Below, one piece after another: positions 34,561 through 46,700 of a stretch of DNA of 64,000 nucleotides. How positions within the stretch are numbered: the first letter of the stretch is position 1; each line of letters opens with the position of its first letter. Source of the stretch: Cubamyces lactineus (taxonomy: Eukaryota; Basidiomycota; Agaricomycetes; Polyporales; Polyporaceae). The stretch lies in assembly GCA_022376465.1 (NCBI GenBank), contig JACDTU010000008.1, forward strand, positions 1,054,001 through 1,118,000. The letters are read 5' to 3'. The notes beneath the pieces are model-generated. The model saw only the letters and a program-made list of their open reading frames with translations, made no database searches and was not told the DNA's origin. The translations under genes were made by a program, and so were the position numbers.

Positions 34561-37043
34561 ATGGCTTCGCTTCACGACAGGAAGTCGCTCGACGCCGACG
34601 AGAAGACGCGGTCTCGGGACGAGGAGAAGGACGCGTATGACGTGACGGTGTCCGTCGCGGAGAGCACCGAGGGCGACGAGGCCCTCAAGCTCGTTGGCAA
34701 GGAACGTACCGCCCAGTTCAGCGAGGAGTACAACAAGAAGCTCCGCAGGAAGCTGGTACGTACACGAGCTTTACTCACACTGCGTCTTGGTGGCTGAAGC
34801 AATGGACACAGGACCTGATCATTCCTCCCCTATGCGCTGCGGTGTACTTCACTCAATTCTTGTACGTGCTCTGTACGAGTGTATCGGACGTCAAGGGGCT
34901 AACGAACCATATTAGGGACAAGACTTCATTGAACTATGCCAGGTGTGTGGGCCGGGTGTGGCACCTGTGCTTCGTCTATTAACACAGCTTTCCAGCATTA
35001 TGGGCTTCCCGATCGTCGGACAGGTACGCAATCGTCCATTCGTTCTCTCGAAGTCTGCTGAACTCTCCATCGTAGCAATACAACCTCGTTTCTCTCGCTT
35101 TCTACCTCGGTAAGCAGACCCTCTAGTATCACACAGTGTACAGGCCCTAAACTTCCACAAGGGTTCCTCGTCTGGGAGTTCCCGACTGTGTATATCTCGC
35201 AGAAGCTTAGGGTGCGTACGAGCAGTTCGTGAATGTCTCCTGCACTGTTGTATTGAGCTCTCTCTCTAGGTTGGCAAGTATCTTGGCGCGAACATTGTCG
35301 TATGGGGTATCATCTTGATGTGCCATGCCGCGGCGTCGTCCTTCGGAGCATTCTTCGCCCTACGGTTCCTCCTTGGTCAGTTAGTTACGCCCGTCTTCGA
35401 CTCAACGCTCATGTTTGTTCTTCTAGGCATGTGCGAGAGTTGTGTGGCCCCCATCTTGATCTTGATTATCTCGATGTTCTACAAGAAGGACGAACAGGTA
35501 TCTCTTCCGCCAAGCAGGGCGAGGATACGTCGTTGACAATGAGTTGTCCACCAGGGAACTCGGGTGTCTTGGTTCTACGTCATGGTATGTCCTCTGCTAT
35601 GAGTGTCATGGACTGTATGCTGATGCGCTTGCCTCAGAATGGTGCATTATAATTGTATCCAGACTGTATTCGGGCAAAGGCTGACCTATCACAGGCCTGA
35701 CGCAGGTATTCGGAGGGTTTGTCGCGTACGGCATTTCCTTCTACGACGGGAATGCTATCGCGTCCTACAAGATTGTTTACCTCCTCTTGGGCGGCCTTGC
35801 AATCCTCGTCGGTGTATGCGTCATTATCTGGCTCCCTGACTCCCCGGTCCACGCCCGCGCCCTCACTACTGAGGAGCGTATCGCTGCTCTCGAGCGCGTG
35901 CGAGACGACCAAGGCGGAACTGAGAACAAGCACCTCAAGAAGGACCAGATCATCGAGGCTCTGCTCGATATCCGGACATGGCTCATTGTACTGACGACCA
36001 TGTTGAGTGGGTGCATCTGCTTCAATTGCATCGTATAGAAGCTGACGCTGCTGTAGCGAGCATCCCGAACGGAGGGCTGAGCAACTGTGCGTTTACAGAA
36101 ACGTTGTTGCATCTCCACACTGACATGTCCCATAGTCAGCAACAAGATTATCAAGAGTTTCGGTTACACGTACGTCCCCAGCTATGACGGACTCTGAGAG
36201 TTTTCAGTCATTTACACATCCTGTCAGCTCGAAGCAAACACTTATTTTGTCGACACCGGGAGGAGCGATAGCTTCGCTTACCACGCTCCTTTGTGGCTGG
36301 TATTCCGACCGAAAGGTACGATGATCGCTTTATATGTGCGTCCAATTCTGCACTAACGCTCGTCTTAGAACGAGCGAATGATCCCAATCGTCTTCTCTCT
36401 CATCCCTACGATCGTAGGTTCGGCGATGATGATCGGCTTGAACAACTCTGGTAACAAGGGCGCACTGCTCTTCGGTGAGCTCTCTTTCCGTTTCTTTACT
36501 AAAGTGGCCGTTCTGAGCTTCGCGGGTAGCAACGTACCTCACTGGCACCTTCGGAAGCGCGCTTTCGACTGTATACGCGTACAACGCGAGTAACACCAGT
36601 GGACACACGAAGAAGGTTAGCATGGCGAACTGCTATGATCTCCTACATCAACGCTGACCGTCACCCATGGGTAGAACACGATCAACGCAATCACTCTGGT
36701 CGCATTCAGCGTCGGTAATGTCGTCGGTACCGAGATTTTCCAGCCCAAGGATGCCCCTGCGTACATCCCCGGCAAGATTGCGATCATGGTTCTCCTCACC
36801 ATCCAGCTGTTCGTTTCAGTTCTTCTGCGCTGGATCAACCTTCGCCTCAACAAGCAGAAGAAGGCCCATCTGGAGGCCGAGAAGGCGAAGAACGGCTGGA
36901 CTGAGGAGGATCTACAGAAGGAGCGCGAGCGGCACGCTTTCATGGATTTGACCGATAAGCAGTGAGTGACCCAGCGAGCTTCTGATGCCTGCACCGATGC
37001 TGATTTGGATTGCAGGAACCCGTTCTTCGTGTATACTGCGTAA
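34561..37043 (+). CDS. MFS anion:cation symporter A (Dal5/TNA1-type)
   Basis: More than ten small introns. The cytosolic N-terminus is acidic (EGDEALKLVGKERTAQFSEEYNKKLRRKLD), then membrane helices: IIPPLCAAVYFTQFLDKTSLNYA, IMGFPIVGQQYNL, LAFYLGFLVWEFPTVYISQK, YLGANIVVWGIILMCHAAA, FGAFFALRFLLGMCESCVAP and ILIISMFYKKDEQ. The second half has YLLLGGLAILVGVCVIIWLPDSP, TEERIAALERVRDDQGGTEN, GGLSNFSNKIIKSFGYT and YNASNTSGHTKK, ending NPFFVYTA and TAA 37041-37043. The DKTSLNYA and WLPDSP blocks mark the allantoate/nicotinate permease (ACS) family of plasma-membrane uptake carriers. The substrate cannot be read from sequence. Paralogue of the next gene. Confidence 0.88.
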
Positions 37044-37491
37044 CGAACATCACGAGTAGTGCGGATACAATACTGTTGTATATCTACCGCGCATAGAGCG
37101 ATGTTATCTCCAACATATCGCAAATGATAGTTCAGCGGTCCGTGTCCGGGAAGGCCTGAGCGTCTCTGCGCTTCGTTATCGAGGCTCAAACCGAAAGTTG
37201 TACCCCGCACTTCGACCATGCCGAAGATGCAGGTGCAACACTCTCATGCCTTGCCGTGGCCTGCAGCGTCCGTTATCATCACTCAGTGCTATCTCTCTGT
37301 TGCTCCCAGGGCCCTCACGCGCGCGGTGTGGCCAATGCGCCAATCTTAGTTTCGTATGGAGGTTCGCTCACAATGGTACCTAGGCCAGAAGCCCCCCAAG
37401 GGTCACCAGATAGCAATGAGTTGCCCTATAAGATGTGACTGCGGTTTGCGGACGTCTATCGTCGCCTACCTCCGTAACCCCCGCTGCATCG
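37044..37491. promoter_or_regulatory. Intergenic region between tandem MFS genes
   Basis: 448 bases holding the 3' end of gene A and the promoter of gene B. No ORF or striking repeat seen. Confidence 0.35.
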
Positions 37492-39851
37492 ATGGAACCC
37501 GCTGAAGTGAAGGACGAGAAGCAGCTCGAGACTGTGGTCGTGAGCGACGTAGAGTCCTCGGACATCGACTTCAGGGACAAGGACGAGGCGCTCAGACTCG
37601 TTGGCCTCGAGAAGGCTGCGACCTTTACCGAGCGGGAGTATACGCGGGTGCGCAGAAAGCTTGTAAGCCATACATACACGACGTCTATCCCATTCGTGCG
37701 GCTCAACTGAACGCTGTGTGGCAGGACATTGTCATACCGCCACTGTGTGCCGCGGTATACTGCACACAGTATCTGTAAGCTCTTCGTGTACCCTTGTGTT
37801 GCTGCTGCTAAGTGCGTCCCAGCGACAAAACGGCACTAAGCTATGCGAGGTACGTTGCCTACCGCTGCATGCTTAGCGTGATTTGACACGGTGGGCAACA
37901 TAGTATCATGGGATTTCCTGTCACGGGACAAGTCAGAACAATTCCCTGCTTGTAGCACGGTCATTACTTACGCGCTCGCCAGGGATATAATCTCGTCGCG
38001 CTGTCGTTCTACATCGGTAAGCTAGGTCAGCTTCTGAGTCTACGCCAAGGGTAGTACTCAACTCCAAGGATCACAGGCTTTCTGATTTGGGTCTTCCCTT
38101 CGATGTACATCGCGCAACGCTTGCGGCTAGCCAAGTATCTTGGCACCAACATCGTCGCATGGGGCATCATCATGATGTTGCATGCTATCCCGCGTTCGTT
38201 CGGGCCTTTCTTCGCGTTGAGACTGCTCCTTGGTACGTGCGGAGTCATCCTATACGATATCGCCTGAATATGGACCGCGCGTCGCTAGGAATGCTTGAGA
38301 GCTGTGTCGCACCGATCTTGATCCTCATAATATCTATGTTCTACAAGAAGAACGAGCAGGTATCTCGTGATCACCCCTCTGTCGTGGATATGACAGCTCA
38401 CATTTGTGGTCCTGACGGTCAGGGAAGTCGCATGGCGTGGTTCTACATGATGGTAAGCACACGTAGCGTCCAGGTTTACGGCGCGAACACTCACACTAAA
38501 TCCAGAATGGGGTGGCTGGCATCTTCGGAGGCTTCCTTGCTTATGTAGGATTTTCACAGACAGCTCCTCGCCTCAGACGATAACAGTTGTCGTAGGGAAT
38601 CTCGTTCATTCCGGACAATGGCTTCGCGCCGTTTAAGATCATCTACTTGATGCTCGGCGCGTTGGCGATAGCTACGGGGGTCGCGGTTCTCTTGTGGATG
38701 CCCGACTCACCAGCCAACGCCCAGTTCTTGACGAGAGAAGAACGCGTTATGGCAATCGAGCGTATTCGGGATGGACAATGCGGCACCGAGAACAAACGCC
38801 TGAAGAAAGAGCAAGTCGTCGAAGCCTTGCTTGATATTAGGACATGGCTGATCGTCCTGGCAACGCTTCTGAGTGAGTTGATCTTGAACAGTACGCACGA
38901 TAGCCTCCAAATGCTCAAAATTTGCAGCGAATATCCCGAATGGAGGGCTGGCAAATTGTGAGTACCTCAATAACGATGATACAACAAAGACGAACCGAGC
39001 TTTACAGTTACCAACATCATCGTGAAGGGTTTCGGATACACGTAAGATACCTTTCCGTGCGACAGTGAAATTGAACTGAGCGATTGGATAGAACAAAGCA
39101 GACGCTGATCCTCTCAACCCCGGGAGGCGCTATCGGCATCGCTAGTGCATTGCTCTGCGGCTGGTACTCTGATAGGGCGGTAAGCACGATTGCTATATGT
39201 CCGCAATGCGTGCTGACCATGCGCGAAGGGCGAGAGAATGCTGCCCATAGTGTGGTCCCTGATACCAACACTGGCCGGCGCGGCGATGCTTGTAGGACTG
39301 AATGGCACGTCGCAGAAGGGAGCGCTCCTCTTCGGTAAGAGGGTCGGCCTTATCGTCGGTGTCCCACGCACTCATCCCATAATCATAGCGACGTGGATAG
39401 TTGGAACCTACGGTTCGTCATTGGCCATCATATACGCTTACAACGCCTCGAACACGTCCGGACATACCAAGAAAGTGACGGTGAACGCAATGACTCTGGC
39501 AGCATTCTGCGTCGCCAACATCGTCGGTACGGAGACTTTCCTACCCAAAGATGCGCCGGGTTACTTGCCTGGGAAGATATCGATCCTAGTGCTGCTCTCA
39601 GCCCAGTTGGTTCTGTGTTTCGTCATTCGATGGGTGAATTTGTGGATGACAAGGAAGAAGAAACGCCTGGTTGAGGAAATGAAGATCAGAAACGGCTGGA
39701 CCGATCAGGACGTCGAGCGGGAGCGGGAGAGAGCAGCTTTCGCAGATCTCACCGACAAGCAGTGAGTTTTCCCTAATTCCTAAACATTTGACTCGTATAG
39801 CTCATGATTTCACCTCATTCTAGAAATCCTTTCTTCGAATACACCGCCTGA
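37492..39851 (+). CDS. MFS anion:cation symporter B (paralogue of A)
   Basis: Same order of exons and motifs as gene A: DEALRLVGLEKAATFTE, RVRRKLDIVIPPLCAAVY, TQYLDKTALSYASIMGFPV, FYIGFLIWVFPSMYIAQRL, NIVAWGIIMMLHAIPRSFG, GMLESCVAPILILIISMFY, LWMPDSPANAQFLTREER, GGLANFTNIIVKGFGY and YNASNTSGHTKKVTVNAM, then PKDAPGYLPGKI, RNGWTDQDVERERE, and NPFFEYTA with TGA 39849-39851. Differences from A cluster in the outer half of helices 4-5 (HAIPRSFGP against HAAASSFGA) and in the extracellular SFIPDNGFAPFK loop (A: SFYDGNAIASYK). That suggests the two copies may differ in substrate or expression. Plasma-membrane uptake carrier by family. Confidence 0.87.
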
Positions 39852-40221
39852 AACATGTGCCTGGGATACGGTGGTGCTGATTAACCGGGAGTTGTACCAA
39901 GGAGATTGTGTAGTTACTGGGATCGACCTGGAGAACTGGAGAACTGGAGGCTGGTAGATCTGGTGAAGATCAAAGAACAGAGAGATACTTTTCACGTCAG
40001 TGCCCTACTTAGCCCGGCTAGCCGCGTGCGTTGCGTCGAGTGCACAGCCACTAGTGCGACTGAGCAAGTGACGTCACATTCCCTTCACGTCTCTCAACCT
40101 CCAACTGCGACCTCGACCCGACGTGCTGCAGCATACTTGCACTAGGACATTCTATGTCTAGTACTGGCCCCACAGGCTCCCACAGCAACACCCTATTACT
40201 CGTTCAGCGCGTCTGCACCAT
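39852..40221. other. Intergenic region
   Basis: 370 bases between MFS gene B and the disordered gene. Contains a small direct repeat GGAGAACT GGAGAACTGGAGG near 39930-39950. No gene. Confidence 0.35.
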
Positions 40222-43050
40222 ATGCCTCCTCACTCCATAGTGGACGCGAAATCCCCGTCGCGACTGAATTCCCCCAACCTCCGGAAGCTCAGCTCACTTA
40301 GCGTCAGCAAGCACAACCGGCTTCGCTCGTTTATTCGCTCTCAAGAGACATACTTGGCTAGCTACGCGCAGGAGGGAAGGAGTGCGATTGCTTCTTGGAA
40401 TCCGTCTCTCTCTGGCCCAGACACTCCCAAGAAATCGCTACAAAATGTCGAGCTGGAGAGTGGTTTTGGAACCCCCCTCCTGAAGCCCCGAGCCGTCCTG
40501 AAACACGCAGCATCTACCGCCGAGGTGCCTACCACAATCGATGACGGGGAAAGGACTGTTGTGTCCTCTAAGAACTTGGGTGCTCAGACTAAAGCCAAAC
40601 TGCCGAAGACGAGCAAGGAGGCAGGTAGTGGTAGTAGATCACGGCCAAACAGAGAACATATCGCCGGTCCGGGAAACAAGTTGTTCTCGTCTACACGCAC
40701 CAAATCTAATAATCGAAGCACCAAGTCCGTCTCCAAGAGGCATCACTCATCTAAGCTCGAGAATGGCGACACGGACGAAGACCATCGCGCTCGTACGTAG
40801 TCAACGCACTGGTCCATGAACATGGATGATGAGTGACGTGTTGACGGAGCAGGGTTAGCTGAGAGAAGAGAGCGGAGACGAGCAAAGAAGGCCATCGTCG
40901 ATCCGGAGATCAAGCCAGTTGAGAGCGACAGTGGTGGTGACGACGACGAAGACCGCGAGCAGGCAAAGGCGAGAAGAGGTTCAAAGAAGGCTGCGAAAGG
41001 CAAGGGTCTCAAGATGCCTGCTGGCTTAGCCCTCATGCATGGCTTCTCGGCAACGAACATTGGAAAGAATCGTCTTACAGTGAGTGTACTGCATGCTCTT
41101 GTCCGCTAGCAAACTGACCGATGATAGGTCGGTCCGAACCCCGCTGTAGGAGTATTTAACAAGGGCAAGGCGTCCGCGAAGACCACAGTGAGCAAGGGCA
41201 AGGCCGCTAGTGAGTAGCCCTCAAAGGTCCCCGTTTCCCTATCTTACACGCGAACAGAGTTGTATCCAGAGCTATTCTCAGAACAACGCTTCTTAGGGAA
41301 AGGCAAGCGAGAGAATCAATCAAGTGGTGGTTTGACCGATTCTAGCTCCGGTTCTCGCGCAAATGACCAGGGCGTTCTCGCCGAAGAGGACGAGACCCAT
41401 GTGCGAGACAACCTCCCAAATCATCGCAAGCCGACTAAGGAGAAGAGAAAGCGGGGTCGCGCAAGGGCCAAAAGCCCATCATCAGGAGGCGACACGGAGG
41501 AAGACTGCTCCATCGACCAAGCCCCGCGCTCTCCAGCAAAGAAACGACCCCGAGCAGAATCCCCGACCTGGGACATCGAGCTACAGGATGGAATGTTGCC
41601 ATCTGATCAAGAGTCCCAGACGTCTGACTCGTCCGCCACAGGAACTCGCATCAGTGGTACCGTCGTCTTAGACACTCGTGCAGCGCAGCCCAAGTGGTCT
41701 ATAGCAACGAGCACTAACCAGACCCCAGCAGTGGCGCTATTGACGACGGCTCAAGAGCCGGCTCGCTCCGTTATCTCGGAGGCGTCTATAACACCCTCCC
41801 ATTCCGCATCTCAGGCAGCCCTCCATCGGTCTCATTCCATTGATGCGCCTCCTGTTGCCGTGTTTTCCAAGTATTTCGCCGTACCGGCTCGCCCTAGATC
41901 TGCTGTTTCGTATTCTGCGCCTGCATCTTCCCCGTACCGGAAATCGCAGGTGCCGCCTGGGCTTGAAGAGGTCGATTCTGAGAGCGTCTCTGTCTATCTT
42001 GAGGCTGTCTTACAGGACCCTAATAGTCTATCGCTCTCTGGTACATCTCCACAGCAAGGCCTAGCAGCACGCTCTCTTTGCGCATATCCTAAGACTGTCA
42101 GCTTCCCTCTAGGATTCTCACTCGGGCTTCGTTCCCCTGCTGTTTCAATGCCTGCCAGCCCCGTAGCTAGTGAAGGACTCCATCGCCGTCCCTATCTCGC
42201 GCTAGACTCAGATCAGCTTGAACCGTCTTCCCAGCGAAGAGGAGACTGGCATGGCGACTCGATGCGCGGAGCCGGCGTCGCGGAGGCATTGGCGGGAACT
42301 GAAGACGATGCTTTCATCTGTTCAGAGTATGTAACTATGCGTTCTGACTATGACAAAGCTGCTGTTCTCGGTTACGATGTCTATGCTTCTGTGTTCCCTG
42401 CGGAGAACTCCTTTGCTCAAGTTTCTACGGGGGAAATAGGCTTCTACGAGGGAGAGGACGTCGTCCATCGTGGTCATACAACACCCTCAGAAGGCTCTTG
42501 CGGCCCGCTTGCTGGGGCTATGTCCGGACAATCTGGCGACGCAGCCCAACACCTGAACAGACGCTTGGTGTTTGTCGAGGACTACTTTGAACCAGGATGT
42601 CCTTTCCATGCCGAGTTCGCGAATCATGGCGAGCGCCGGAGCGACGAGCAGTTGTACGGCAATGCTTACTCCAGCGGAGACCTCTTGGAGGCGGACGACG
42701 ATGTCCGAATTTGGGATCAAGACAACGCAGAAGACGGTGGAGACGGGGAAGCCGAGGGTTTCCACTATCCTCGGGGTACCGCCTGCGACTCTGCAGTGGT
42801 TCCCCTGGCCGCGACGTTCGGCGACGTAGAGACGGCGACAGATCTGGACGATGATTTCGCGTCTGAATCTGGGTCTGGTCACGACCAATCAGTACTGGGG
42901 TCCTTGCCGCGTTTCTCGCAGGGTCGGGCTCTCCTCATGGGCGTGACGGAAATCGAGCCGGGGGCGAACGTTGGACGATCAGGAGTGTCGAGGGCGGAGG
43001 AAGACGTAGCGAAGAGTCTGAGAGGGCACTGGCAACCACAGCGATTCTAG
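40222..43050 (+). CDS. Large disordered basic-acidic protein, unknown function
   Basis: Four exons; the last is long (about 595 codons) and ends TAG 43048-43050. Ser/Lys/Arg-rich N-terminus (SPSRLNSPNLRKLSSLSVSK, IRSQETYLASYAQEGRSAI); basic patches (RRERRRAKKA, EKRKRGRARAKS, KKRPRAES) that look like nuclear signals. Short conserved-looking peptides bridge the exons: LKMPAGLALMHGFSATNIGK, RLTVGPNPAVGVFNKGKAS and ELYPELFSEQRFLGKGK. The rest is acidic and low complexity with EDYFEPGCPFHAEF near residue 600-620 of the joined frame. No enzyme domain. Probably a basidiomycete-specific nuclear protein; this is inference from composition. Confidence 0.65.
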
Positions 43051-43742
43051 GCGACACTTTATGATAAGCATTTGTACGATATCTTTGATTTTGAAGACAC
43101 TTTCCCTTTGGGACTCGGCGACCCAGGGGCGCTTGGCGTATGGGCTCTCTTGAAGTTGTGGATAGGCAGATGCATCGGTGGTTTGCAGGGTCGGTTCTTT
43201 GGCTAAGACTTGGGGGCCCTCAATTCTTTCCTTTATTTCACATTTTATTTCCCGCGACCTTGGGGATGGCGCAAGAGACCCGCCTGCTGAAGCTCGTGGA
43301 GGCTGCACATCCCGACGACAGCCTCAAAACCCTCCGACACGATCACCGAGCCTCGGCGGCAACTGCGCGTGTCGTCAGAGCAGCCAGGGCCTGCCAGGGC
43401 TCGGGCTTGGCACCTGGCGGGCCTATGTATGTAAGCGCCCGTGTTTGTACCAGGCGGCGGCGAGAAACCGGAGAATCTCTGACGAAAATCTGCTGAAAAT
43501 GATCTAGAGTGTCATGTAAGTATGTCATATGTATGGGCCGCGCAGCGGCCCGCCACAACCTCTGGAATGACTTATTTGCCATCTCTGCAACAGCGAACAC
43601 GTGGTAAGCAGCGTGTGAACAGTGTGCATCAGATGTGCAGCTGCGAAGGTGCATCGCACTTACTCGATATGCACCCTCGTCCACTTGATGTTCAGACTTT
43701 GGCTCCCAAGGTATTACGATCAAAGCTGTCGAGCTCGCAGTC
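43051..43742. other. Intergenic region upstream of GTPase copy 2
   Basis: 692 bases. Open frames on both strands are short and without similarity. Nothing further seen. Confidence 0.35.
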
Positions 43743-46700
43743 ATGACCAATGAGTCTTTGCCCACGGTAGTCACCGTCAAAGTTGAATATGAAGAGGTTC
43801 CACTCGCAGACCTAGAGCCTCCAAGGCATTCCCCAGATGAGCTCGAGGCCGGACATAAGAATGAAGGTGTGCACAGCAGACTCTATCGGTTCTGAGTTCT
43901 GTACTGACTAGGGAGAAGTGTTCTCGTACGACCCTCACCTTGCAGGACAAAAGGCGCTCGAGTTGGCCGACTCAATATGGGCTCAAATCCACACATTGCC
44001 GCTTGGTAGCAATATGAGAAAAGAGGAGTTCGAGAGAACAATTGCCAGGTTAGGCTGCGTGGAAGGCTACACGATGCAATTTTGACGATCTGTCTAGTTT
44101 GCGACGTAAAGGAGCGACCCCGAAGACAACGATCGTAGTCTGCGGTTGTACGCATGCATTCGTCCGTTCGCTCTGGACCACGAGTTTCGCTAATGATAGT
44201 ATTTAAGCCACTGGCGCGGGCAAATCGTCTCTCATTAATGCAGTCTTGGGAGGTATGAAGCACCATCACAGCTCTCCGCCCATACTTACACTCCGATTCA
44301 GAGCACATTCTTCCTACCAGTGGCATGAGTGGTCGGTACTACTGATGTTCTACTGCTAATCATCTTCTTAACAAAACGTCAACCAGCATGCACGGCCTTT
44401 GTCACGGAGATCGCATATAAAGCAACCCCTGGCTACGAGGCCACGGTCGAGCTCCTGTCTTTGCAAGAATGGAAGGATGAGATAGGGCTTTTGTTAGGCG
44501 ATATGCAAGATGCTGCTGGTAAAGAGTCAGAAGAGTGTGAGGTGGCCAAAGCAAAGGTATCCCCTCCATCCAACATTCATCCCTTCGGCAGTACTGACAT
44601 TCTCCAAGGTGATGGCCGTATATCCGACAATATCAATGAATAACATTGCTACCATGACTGTTGAAGACGTTATTGCACACGGCGATCTACGTATGTCATA
44701 TTCATCACATTTCGAGGCTGTGCTCATATTCGCTCATATGCCCGCGCCAGCTGTTGCGTTTTCATTAGGCAGTAAGACAACAATACAATCTGAAGACGTT
44801 TCCGAGTTTCGCGACCGATTGTCACGCTATATGAACAGCCGGGATCGTTTGTTAAACCGTGCGGGGAGCGTAGTGCCACCAGCTCGATCATGCCCACCGA
44901 CCCCGGCGTATTGGCCTCTCATTCGCCATGTTCGGATATATGTCCATTCGCCCGTCCTCCAGCATGGCGCGGTCCTGGTCGACGTGCCGGGTATAGGCGA
45001 TAGCAACCCCGCCCGAAACCGCATTGCTCAAAGCTTCTTAGCGAAAGCGGACAAGTTCTTCGTCGTCGCGCCGATCGTGCGGGCGGTCAGCGATAAGGTC
45101 GCGAGTGGTGAGCTCAAAATTGGGACGGTCCCTCAAAGTCCCTGACACGTTTGGGATTACTAGACCTATGCGGCGATGTCTTCAAAAATCAATTGAGAAT
45201 GAGTCAGTACCTCTCATTAGGGCCGACCCTCTACGTAAATCCTGTGCTGAATGTTTTCTAGGTGGAAAGTATGTAAAGTTCACGACGATGCCTCCTGCGA
45301 CGATTTGACAGCTATGATAGATATCATTCCGAGGCCATCACATTCATCGGTAAGTGAGGTCAACCCCTTAGGATACATATGGTCCCAATAGAGATCATCA
45401 TGCAGCGACCAAATGCGATGACATCTCCTGCCCCGAAATCATCAACGACTTGAATCTTTTTGACTCGCCCGAGTTCCAACATATCGTGAAGAAAGCGGAT
45501 GAATGTGAGTCCAAATTGAACCAATGGAACGAATCACTGGAGCGCTTCCAAGCTTCCAAGACAGGTACGTACTAAGTCCTCGTTTCATTACGATTTCTTC
45601 ACTTTACAGCGACTTTCAGAACAAATGGCACGTTTGGCAGAGCTTCAGCAGGCCGTGAGAGGTCGTGAGAACGATTTGCCTACACCTGAGCCACGGCGGC
45701 GTCGCGACATCCAAGAAGGACCAAGCGCTAACGTGTACCGGAAAGGGGGTCGAGAGGACGGTGCAAAGCGATCGTGCAATGCAGAGCACATTGGTGATCC
45801 GGCTCCTTCCAAGAAACGAAAGCTAGTCTCATCAATGGTACGTCGAGGTGTAACACCCTCTGTATTGTACTTGCTCATGGTTGTCGAACGTTAGGAGCTG
45901 GATGATCCAAGACATCCTCATACCACCACCGGTCAAGACGGCGTGGAGTCGACTCCCACACTATTGGATCAACATGATGATATTAACTCAGCTGAGATAG
46001 CTGCTCTCGATATGATGATGACCTCGACGTTGAGATGTATCAACGATACCCAAGACCTCATCCGGATAACAACTCACAAGAGAGATCAAGCCCTGAGGGA
46101 GCGGGAGCTCTACTGTATCACACAGCGTTCCGAAGTAAGCTGACTGATTCTGCACGACCATCCAGGGATCCACTGACAGTGTCACGGTATGGAACTACAT
46201 CATTACAGTGGTCCAAAGCGAATCTCAAACGCCAATTCCGAGCAGGCATAGAAGAATTAGAAGGTCTGGGCCTCTTGATTAATGCATGGTCACATTGTAT
46301 TCACAGGTGTTCTCCATGCAGCCTGCATGCTGGACGACGGTGAAGGTTAGTCTGGGAGCGTTATGCGTCCTCACAAAGTATACCGACCTTCCCATCTTCC
46401 CAGAGGATGAGACAGAATGCGACGCTGATCTTCCCGTCTTCACCGTCTCCGCAAGAGCATACATGCAACTGCAAGGTGAGCCATACAATGCATCTTGAGG
46501 TCACCCATGTCGAACAGGATATCCCGTTGCACAGAGGGCGGCTTGGAAGCGGAGCGGTGTCCCTTCAAAGAATCAGACACGGAGATCCCGGCTCTCCGTG
46601 AGTGGATCCAGGCTATGACTCTGTCGTCGCGCGAGAAGACCGCAGCAGAGGTACTCGTACTGCTCAAGGAGTTCGCGCAGAGCGTTGCCGAGTGGTTAGA

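Noticed and set aside
42487..42888. Minus-strand frame of 133 codons inside the disordered gene
   Set aside because: Fully antisense to a much longer frame that joins well to upstream exons; no recognisable motif.
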